A stretch of 64,000 bases of DNA, taken from assembly GCA_015680685.1 (NCBI GenBank), contig MNCI01004036.1:382908-446907 (forward strand), read 5' to 3'. The translations under genes and the position numbers were made by a program. This DNA is from Gnetum montanum. Taxonomy: Eukaryota; Streptophyta; Gnetopsida; Gnetales; Gnetaceae. The notes below the pieces were generated by a model. The model did no database searches. It saw only the letters and a list, made by a program, of their open reading frames with translations, and had not been told where the DNA came from. This document shows, piece by piece, positions 57,109 through 64,000 of the stretch. Within the stretch, counting starts at the first letter, position 1, and every line of letters begins with the position of its first letter.

Positions 57109-57878
57109 TGATGAGTGGCGAGGTACCCCTACACTCAACCATACGAATATGAACGTTACATGCACGATCCGGTCGAACTCCGTAGACTAAGTGCCTACAC
57201 GCCTTATGGAACACTTAAGGTTAATCGTTCGTTGTCTTCCCAGACTTACTTGTATTTGTCATGGTTGTATGGTTAAGTCTGAGGTATGTGATTTTTATAT
57301 ATTTTATGTTTTATCTAATTATGCTAATGAGGGAAAGGTTGAAGAGACTAAGTAACTAGCTTTAACTAACTAAGTTCTAATGCCTAGCATCAGTATCCAT
57401 TCTCACTTGCCGTTCACACCCTGAACCAATGCAACCTTCTAGGATTACTAAGCGTAACGCACGTGCTCAAAGCATTCGTACTAAATGCACTTAACTAGGA
57501 GTGTTGAGGGTTGAGAGAGATTAATTAACTAATAGAGCATTTAAAATTAACAATAATTAAAGTCCTAATTAGCTTAGTCCATGCATTGCAAGGTTTATCC
57601 AAAAAGTTCGTCTTTATTTCCGTACACAAACTTGTGCTCAAGTACAATATTTGCTCGAATAAAGATTCGTTCACTTTGGAACTCCTACTGTAGGCACATG
57701 GAAATTACTCTAACTCTAGAATGGAAAAACTACAAGAGTTTGGCTAAGGTCTAGATCTAGATGGAGAAACAAGGGAGAGCTGCCTCTTATATATAGATTT
57801 GGCGGCGTGCTGTGATATCGTGTACACGATATCGCGGGGGATGCGATATCACGACGGATGCAATATCACGTCCCATCA
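57109..57878 (-). mobile_element. Solo gypsy LTR inside copia-3 (TSD AATAC)
   Basis: Ends TGATGAGTGG and CCCATCA on plus, flanked by AATAC (57104-57108 and 57879-57883), 770 bp. GATATC units at 57810-57870. TATA box (plus TATATATA) near 57790. TTTATT near 57613 is the complement of the poly(A)-like block. Confidence 0.95.
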
Positions 57879-57883
57879 AATAC

Positions 57884-59250
57884 TATGGAACAACTGGATT
57901 GTGAAGTGAGTTTACTAATTAATATGAGATTGAATTGAAAGTAGATACGCATAGTACATATTTCATAATTAATAAATATGATAATGAAATTATGCGAATG
58001 TGGGAGACAGTGGTTGTATTTCCATCAGGCAATTTTAGAGGTGTCACTAGGAGGGTAATGAATGGTAGGATTGATGGGGAGCTAACAATATGGTCTATGG
58101 CTCTAGTGTCAAGTAACCAATGTGCTAAATTAAAAAAAGCTAAATTGAAATTTCTACATGATAACTCTATTCTTGATTGTGAGGTACCTGCTTGATGAAT
58201 CTTGGACTATGTGTTTAACAAAGTAAAGATTTGCTAGTACTACTATGGTGTAAATGATAATCCTAGAGGTGACTGATCTACTTTCTATTTTTTTTCGAAT
58301 GTTTCTGAAACCTAGTTAATTGAGATGGTATTACCTTCTTTCTAAAGTCGATGTCCTAGTGTTCAGTCATGAAGTTGATAGCATCTTTCCATAGTATGTC
58401 CAACCCATCCACAATGCTTATAGGTGGGTCTATCTTTTTTGGGATCTTGATTTTTTCTTTGCAACATTTGGCCATCATGGTTCCCACATCCAGCTTAAGT
58501 GTTATTATGTCTAGATTCCCCTATTACAAAGAGTGCAGTACCTTCTATTGTTGGGATGATAGAGGATGCAACTTCTCATTGATGTTCTTTTTGTAATACT
58601 AGGGGAAATGCATGATTAATTGAAGGAAGTGGATCCATAAGGAGGATTTTTCCCTAAATAGTTGAATAGGATTCATTGAGTTCTATTAGTAACTACATTA
58701 TTTCTTTTGTTTTGTTGATAGTTATGCAATGTCTTTATTGCTCCACATGAATAAGTAGGAAGTGGCCTGTAGGTTGTAAGCTCATCCCAATACCTCTTTA
58801 ACTTTGTAAAATATGTTGTAACAAGAAGATGTTCTTGATTAATTGAGGAAATTTCTTTCTGTATTTGAAAGATTCTAGGGGCATTTACTTGGGAGAACCA
58901 ATCCTTTAAATTCTTTAATACTTCATGAGTAGACTCCATATAAATAACACTTATAGTTAAATCTTTGGTTAGAGAATTTAAAATCCATGATAAAACCATG
59001 TTATTGCACTTGATCCATTAGACATAGTTGGGATCAGTGATATTGAGCGGCTTTGCTACTGAGCCATCAACAAAGCACATCTTGTTCTTGGCATTAAGAG
59101 CCATGACCATTGCTCTATTCTAGGTGTTGTGATTTTCTCTAGTCAAAGGCTAGGATACTAGAATGGTATAGGGATTATCAAAATGGTGTAGGTAAAGATG
59201 GTTAATTAGATCATCAATCTTACTTGTAGTTGAAGGATTAGTGGTGGAGA
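57884..59250 (-). pseudogene. gag and start of pol of copia-3, broken
   Basis: 58999-58673 is a 108-codon Gag stretch of UBN2 type: MVLSWILNSLTKDLTISVIY, FSQVNAPRIFQIQKEISSIN, TYFTKLKRYWDEL. Downstream (about 58430-58380) the zinc knuckle reads YKHCGWVGHTMERCYQLHD: its first Cys is Tyr, a G-to-A change. The start lies near 59250, next to the LTR. Confidence 0.8.
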
Positions 59251-59619
59251 GATTCTACTAAGAGGTCATGATATGCACAATGGAATGATCGCTTGGATGA
59301 CTCCAAATGTATTGCAGATGAAAGTGTGATGATTGCTAATGAAATGCAAATGGTAATGCAATGAAATGATCCCTTAGATGATTGTTTACAATGGCTCCAA
59401 TACGATCTTATATTTGCAATAGGAAAGGAATTCTCTTGCTTCATTACATTCATTGTATGGCTACTTATACATTTGAGTTACTAAGGACTCAAAAAGAAGA
59501 ATGGAAATGGAAATGTACAACTACTAACAAGGAAATATACAACTAGGATGTAGTTGAAATTTACACCTAGTGTACAAGAAATATTTTATGTACTAGATAT
59601 GTTGTTATCGCTAATAGCA

Positions 59620-60273
59620 TATTTGGTGTCATTATAAAATATATTATCAACAACTTTCTTATTAGTAAAAGTTTCAATAGCAACTATAAATGAGAAGATC
59701 AAGAGAATTTATTTTATATAATTTGGTTATATCCTAAGAAGTCTAATGAATGCACATGTTAGAAGAGGACACTTTATTAAAGTTAATATTAAAAAAAATG
59801 ACGTCAATTAGTCAAATTAGGGCTAATGTGACATGTTGCTGGGAAGTTCCAATATAGTTCTTATCTTCAAATTGATAGCATACAAAAATTTATATAGTTA
59901 CTTATGTATATTTATTAATGTATGAACCCATTTGTGTAAGTGGATTGGTTAACTTTACTTATATATATGTGATGCACATCCATGAACATTATAGTTTTAG
60001 TCAATTATAAGTAGACTTTTGTAGTTTCATTTTGTGATTTCTAGATAGTCAAGTGCTTACAACATGTGTCTAAGTTAGATGACAAAGTCTTGATTCGAGT
60101 GGTTAAGCTTAGATGTAATCATATTTGGCAATAAAGATCAAGATTGATTTCTAATACATTATAACATCTAGACATTAGCTTAGTTAACATTTTCTATCAT
60201 ATATATTTTTGAGATAACATTAATATTAGTTAGATTAATGTTTACTTTGACACTTGTTGTTAATATTACAAAA
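59620..60273. other. No recognised feature
   Basis: AT-rich sequence, no ORF, repeat or RNA gene recognised. Confidence 0.45.
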
Positions 60274-60428
60274 TGGTAAGATGCTCATTTCTCAAGTCAA
60301 AGAATTAGGTTCAAGCTTGGGTATAGCCACTTGAAGAGGTTAGGCTTTTGATCATTTACCAACCCTCCTAGGACCTCTCTTAGTGGGATGAGCATTGTGG
60401 CTCCAAGTGATAATCCTTTTTATGACAA
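60274..60428 (+). mobile_element. SINE-like unit S5
   Basis: AATGGTAAGATGCTCATTTC (A-box-like), TTAGGTTCAAGCTTGGG (B-box-like), then GAGGTTAGGCTTTTGATCAT and GTGGGATGAGCATTGTGGCT, ending GATAATCCTTTTTA. Same family as S4. Confidence 0.68.
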
Positions 60429-60576
60429 TACTTTGAGTACTCGCATATCTAACTTATTTCACCCACCTCGAACTAGATATTCATTATAGTTACGACTTTA
60501 TTTTCTCTTACATTGCAAGATAATTACCAGGAATTTACTATTATTGTTATTTTTATTATATATTTTATAATTAATT

Positions 60577-60617
60577 AAAGGATTATTACCTAAAGCCTCA
60601 AAGCTTATCTCACCAAT
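60577..60617 (-). mobile_element. SINE-like unit S6, 3' end (split by solo LTR)
   Basis: Minus GGTGAGATAAGCTTTGAGGC then TTTAGGTAATAATCCTTT matches the 3' end of S4. It continues at 61435 beyond the LTR. Confidence 0.65.
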
Positions 60618-61434
60618 TGATGAATTGTATTTTGACACACTCTCATATCGAATACCCAAAATTGGACCCCAAGATGCAATGTCAAACATCCGATGTCACG
60701 AGGTATATGCCTGCCTATATATATAGTGCTTAGGCACATGATTTTCATATGGTTTTTGTGATAGAGTAATAAAGTTCTTGCATTTTAGCCATTCCAGAGT
60801 TAGAATATTTCTGAGTGCTCGCAACAAGAGTCTAAGTGTATACAGATCTTTGTTCGAGCATTGATGTACCTGAGCACATCAGTGTGATGAAAATAAAGAC
60901 GAGCCCTTTAAATAATCCTTGCAGAGAATATATTAATGTTTCCTTTAATCTATTTAATATTCATGTACTTTACCTTAATGCACTTTAATTAAGCAATTGA
61001 TTTCTAGTTGTTAATAGACACAAGCACAACCACTTCGAGCATATGTGTAGTGCTTGGCAACCCAAAAACTCTTAAAGTTTGGTAACCCAACAATGCTATA
61101 TGTGTTTAGGATGTGTCTGAAGAGTGGGAACAGGTACTTGTGTTAGGCTAGCTAGGTAGTAGATTAATCAGATATTAAATTCATATACCTTTCATTCTTG
61201 TTCTAAGCAATTAAACTTATAAAATATAACGTGATAAAAATCATATACCTCAGTTGCACTTAACCATATACATGTACCTCATGAGTGGAACTGAGAAGAA
61301 AACAATTGTCCCAATTAGATTTCACATCTTAGAACAAGTGTACTTAAGAACTTAAGGTCTATGGAATTTGACGAAATCACGTGTGGACACTTGTGATTTG
61401 TATGGATGGGCATAGGGGTACCTCACCGCTCTCA
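60618..61434 (+). mobile_element. Solo gypsy LTR inside SINE-like unit S6 (TSD CCAAT/CCAAC)
   Basis: It starts TGATGAATTG and ends CCGCTCTCA. CCAAT (60613-60617) and CCAAC (61435-61439) differ by one transition. The SINE reads across when the LTR is removed. TATA-like CCTATATATATAG at about 60714 and AATAAAGACGAGC near 60892. Confidence 0.85.
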
Positions 61435-61565
61435 CCAACTAAGGTCTTGAGAAGATTGATAGATGAGTGAATATGTAACCTCATTGAGTGGTTGCACCCA
61501 GGCTCGAACCCATGTCTCCTGACTTGAGAAACATCTATTATATGCATCAATCATATTTAACCATA
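61435..61565 (-). mobile_element. SINE-like unit S6, 5' part
   Basis: Minus strand from about 61560: TAGATGTTTCTCAAGTCAGG, then CATGGGTTCGAGCCTGGG, a near-perfect Pol III B box (GGTTCGANNCC), then CAACCACTCAATGAGGTTA. Best-preserved B box of the family. Confidence 0.7.
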
Positions 61566-62263
61566 AATGGTAAGCCACCACATGTGGGGTTAAAAAGATG
61601 ATAACTTGTGATCCACTATTAGTAATTATTAATAGACATATAACCTATTCCTTCCATGAAATTCGACTAAGTCTACTTTGTATACTTATAGATTTATATA
61701 GTTGGATATTGGAATGATGTGATGCTCATCAAAAACAAAGAGATGGACCTAAATGTATTTGGTTTTTCCAAATTTTTTATTTTAATATTTATTTGGCTCT
61801 TAATAGAAGTATACAATAGAAAAAAATTTAGATATTATACCATCCATAGCTTGCAAATTATTTCTTTACAAGAGGTTTTGAATTATATTAGATTCATCAT
61901 TAGTTATAATTGCAATCTCAAGGATTAGAAAGAGAATAAATAGTATTCTAGTTAATGACTAGTTAACTTTAAGATAATAAAAATAATTAGTAGGAAAAAA
62001 GATAGGAAAAAATGAAAAAAGGCTTAATTTTAAATGATATAGTAGCTAGTTTTTGTTAAGTCTTATTAAAAAAATAAAAAAAATGTTAAGATGAGGGCAA
62101 TTACTTTTGCTTTTCATTTTAAAAGGTTAAAGTTGCAAATGGGCTAAGTTGGAAGTGGTTAATGTCATTATTGATGTCTTTATTGTTTTAACAATAACAA
62201 AGTTCATGGAATTTATAGTTGTACCTTGTGGTATACTAAATTAGTTTTATGTTGTTTAGTGAG
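61566..62263. other. No recognised feature
   Basis: AT-rich. The 69-codon plus frame at 61719 has no recognised motif. GTGAG at 62259-62263 should be the target duplication of element F. Confidence 0.45.
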
Positions 62264-63167
62264 TGATGAGCGATATCGCGGCCGCCGCGATTCGCATCCC
62301 ATGCGATATCACGTACGCGATATCGCAGTCCACCGCCATATCTATAAATAAGAGGCAGCACTCCCTTCATTTCCCAATCCTGGCTAGAAGTAGCGAAGCT
62401 CTGGCAAATTGATCACTCCAGAGTTAGAATTTTTCCCATGTGCCCGTAGTAGGAGTCCTAGAGTGAACGGCTCTTTATTCGAGTAGCTTGTAACCTGAAC
62501 CCAAGTTGTGTACGGCAATAAAGTCGCACTTGATTGGATAAACCTTGCAGTACATGGTTTTATTGTTGTTTATTTACTGCTTTCCTAGTGCGCACAAGTA
62601 CGACTTGATTACTAGCATCTACGGACGTGTACGGCTAGTCAAGGAATCGGCTACTCATTGCTCGGCTAGAACATGTGATAAGTACGACTTAGTTACGAGC
62701 ACCCACGGGTGTGTACAGCTAGCTAAGGAATCGGCTGCTTATCACGCTTAAGCTAAATAGGTGCCTCAGTACGACCACTTCGAGCACTTGCGTTACGTGT
62801 GGTGATCCCAGTAATGATTAGCGTTTGGTAAGCCATAGTTGCATAGTTCAGGGTGTGTCCGGTAAGTGGGAACGGATGCTGACGCTAGTTAACTTGGACT
62901 TAGGACATTAGTTAGAGTTAGCTTAGTTTCTCAACCCTTTCCTCTGATAGCATAGAAGATAAACCGAAAAATACCAAAAAAATCACATACCTCAGACTTG
63001 CTTAACCATACACCATGACACTTACAAGCAAGCCTGGGAAGACAACGAACGATTAACCCTAAGTGTTTCTTGTGGTGTTAAGGCATGTAGTCTACGGAGT
63101 TCGACCGAATCGTGTGTGCACACTCGTATTCGTATGGTTGAGTGTAGGGGTACCTCGCCACTCATCA
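62264..63167 (+). mobile_element. 5' LTR of gypsy element F
   Basis: TGATGAGCGA to CACTCATCA, 904 bp. U3 (62270-62330) has three GATATC palindromes and is unusually rich in CpG (GCGGCCGCCGCG). TATA box TCTATAAATA at 62340. AATAAAGTCGCAC near 62517. The least decayed member of the family in the window. Confidence 0.93.
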
Positions 63168-63168
63168 T

Positions 63169-63186
63169 TGGCGTCGTTGCCGGGGA
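63169..63186 (+). other. Primer binding site of element F
   Basis: TGGCGTCGTTGCCGGGGA, one transition away from the expected plant tRNA-Asp complement. Confidence 0.88.
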
Positions 63187-63312
63187 CTAAGTGTTTTTTC
63201 GCCAATTGAACATAAGGGATATCACTCACATCGTTGTGAGCTTAAACGAACCTTAGGGTTAATCAGTTAATTCAGAACATAAATAACGGTGAAAATTAGC
63301 GCACCATTAGAA

Positions 63313-64000
63313 ATGGCTTCTTCTCATGCAATCAACTCACCTAAGGACAATATAGGAGAAAGTCAGGATCATACGCATAACCCATATCAGCCAAGTCCTA
63401 AACAGTATTCGATAACTTATACTCATCCCGATGAGTATATCCCTGATTACACTTTTGCCCTCCATCAGGACGAACAATTGCGCTGGAGAGATTCGGTTGG
63501 TAATATAGTTTTGCCACCAGATCGATCCGTTCCGAACATGCTCCTCCGTGAATTGGCACAGATTGGCATGCAGGACTTATTCGCTGAATATGTTGCTGGA
63601 ATATATCGCATAAGGGATTATCATCCCACAAATGCCCATCGTATTCGAGATGAAAGGAAGGAGAGCCAACACTCACTATTGAAGGGCAAGGTTCCCCACG
63701 TCATTAGTGAAATAGGAGAAGAGGAACCCCTCACGATGGGTTTCTTAGAAAATGATGTTCCACCTACTCACTCTAGTGAAGAGGTTAGGCATCAGGGCCT
63801 TAGATCAACGATACATATTCCAGGCTCTGATCCTCGTGAGCACCAGCTGTTCACGGCAGGAATAGCTACTCACACTAATGACGGACTCGTTAATCGTCAC
63901 AACGATCGGGGCCGAAGCAGCCAAAGAGAAGGCAAGAAACATCACCATGGTGATGGATCCCCTTCTTCTTCTCCTTCATCTCATCATTCACCCTCTCCTT
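63313..64000 (+). CDS. gag: gag of element F, undamaged to the window edge (partial)
   Basis: The ATG at 63313 opens a frame with no stop for 229 codons to the end of the window. It begins MASSHAINSPKDNIGES. The block THPDEYIPDYTFALHQDEQ, VLPPDRSVPNMLLRELAQIG is conserved with A, C and E. Then comes LKGKVPHVISEI, and a basic His/Arg/Asp/Ser linker (NRHNDRGRSSQREGKKHHHG, SPSSSPSSHHSPSP) that precedes the capsid block in the other copies. It lies 145 bp after the LTR. Gag packages the element RNA. This is the only reading frame in the window showing no lesion, although its 3' part and pol are outside. Confidence 0.88.
   Translation, partial: MASSHAINSPKDNIGESQDHTHNPYQPSPKQYSITYTHPDEYIPDYTFALHQDEQLRWRDSVGNIVLPPDRSVPNMLLRELAQIGMQDLFAEYVAGIYRIRDYHPTNAHRIRDERKESQHSLLKGKVPHVISEIGEEEPLTMGFLENDVPPTHSSEEVRHQGLRSTIHIPGSDPREHQLFTAGIATHTNDGLVNRHNDRGRSSQREGKKHHHGDGSPSSSPSSHHSPSP

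Larger units (their letters stand above)
54085..59619 (-). mobile_element. Copia-3, with a solo gypsy LTR inside
   Basis: Related terminal blocks at 54085-54219 and 59455-59619 (TATGGCTACTTATAC to GCTAATA) mark the LTRs. The outer LTR edges are not resolved. Minus-strand gag, integrase, RT and RNase H lie in copia order. A PPT reading CTAACTTAAGGGAGAGTA (minus) abuts the 3' LTR at about 54222. The insertion at 57109-57878 splits it. Confidence 0.8.

Noticed and set aside
61500-61530. Possible tRNA gene (GGGTTCGAGCCTGGG on minus)
   Set aside because: Only the B-box is tRNA-like. No cloverleaf can be drawn, and related units at 52120 and 60274 show it is a SINE-like repeat.

Overview
The window looks like a piece of a large, AT-rich plant genome. 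A gymnosperm is my best guess, inferred only from the density and age of the retroelements. No intact host gene is visible. Nearly everything recognisable is an LTR retrotransposon, a solo LTR, a SINE-like unit or a decayed gene fragment. The dominant family is a Ty3/gypsy element of Athila-like type. Its LTRs are 0.75-1.06 kb, begin TGATGA/TGATGG and end CATCA. They are followed by a primer binding site matching the 3' end of plant tRNA-Asp. Gag, protease, RT (MDDF box), RNase H and integrase follow, then a 1.9 kb 3' spacer before the polypurine tract.

Layout: 1-2266 holds coding-like remnants and an LTR (827-1775). Element A (+, 2267 to about 10640) has a 5' LTR, gag and complete but broken pol, and no recognisable 3' LTR. 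A different LTR-like stretch with a GAGATGTCTC array lies at 11046-11810. A broken, unrecognised host-like gene is at about 12000-12960 (-). Copia-1 (+, 13820-17977) carries a solo gypsy LTR at 16452-17355. An ARM-like gene remnant (18000-19300, -) and three SINE-like units (20135-21282) flank a 41-base assembly gap.

Element C (-, 22125-34413) is the only copy with both ends. It is 12.3 kb with a perfect GTCAC duplication, sits inside an older solo LTR (21384-34541, duplication ATAGC), and is itself interrupted by a 1964-bp solo LTR of another family (30723-32686, duplication ATGGG). Copia-2 (+, 35394-46176) is interrupted by element E (+, 38431-44858), which has lost RT, RNase H and integrase in frame.

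Between 46.2 and 50 kb lie a long hairpin, a tandemly duplicated PIF1-type helicase remnant with a solo LTR in one copy, and short tandem repeats. A subtilase fragment, a copia LTR fragment and SINE-like units follow. Copia-3 (-, about 54.0-59.6 kb) carries a solo LTR at 57109-57878. A SINE-like unit is split by a solo LTR at 60618-61434. Element F begins at 62264 and runs off the window with an undamaged gag reading frame, so it looks youngest.

Nothing here works as a multigene host system. The most interesting signal is in the LTRs. One conserved R-U5 backbone is joined to at least three different arrays of short palindromes just upstream of the TATA box (GATATC type, a 36-bp AATNATT type, and a GAGGCC type). 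Unrelated LTRs in the same window carry two more arrays. Other leads are a repeated polypurine-tract motif in the 3' spacer, a conserved Cys/His motif in gag, and the high number of solo LTRs.
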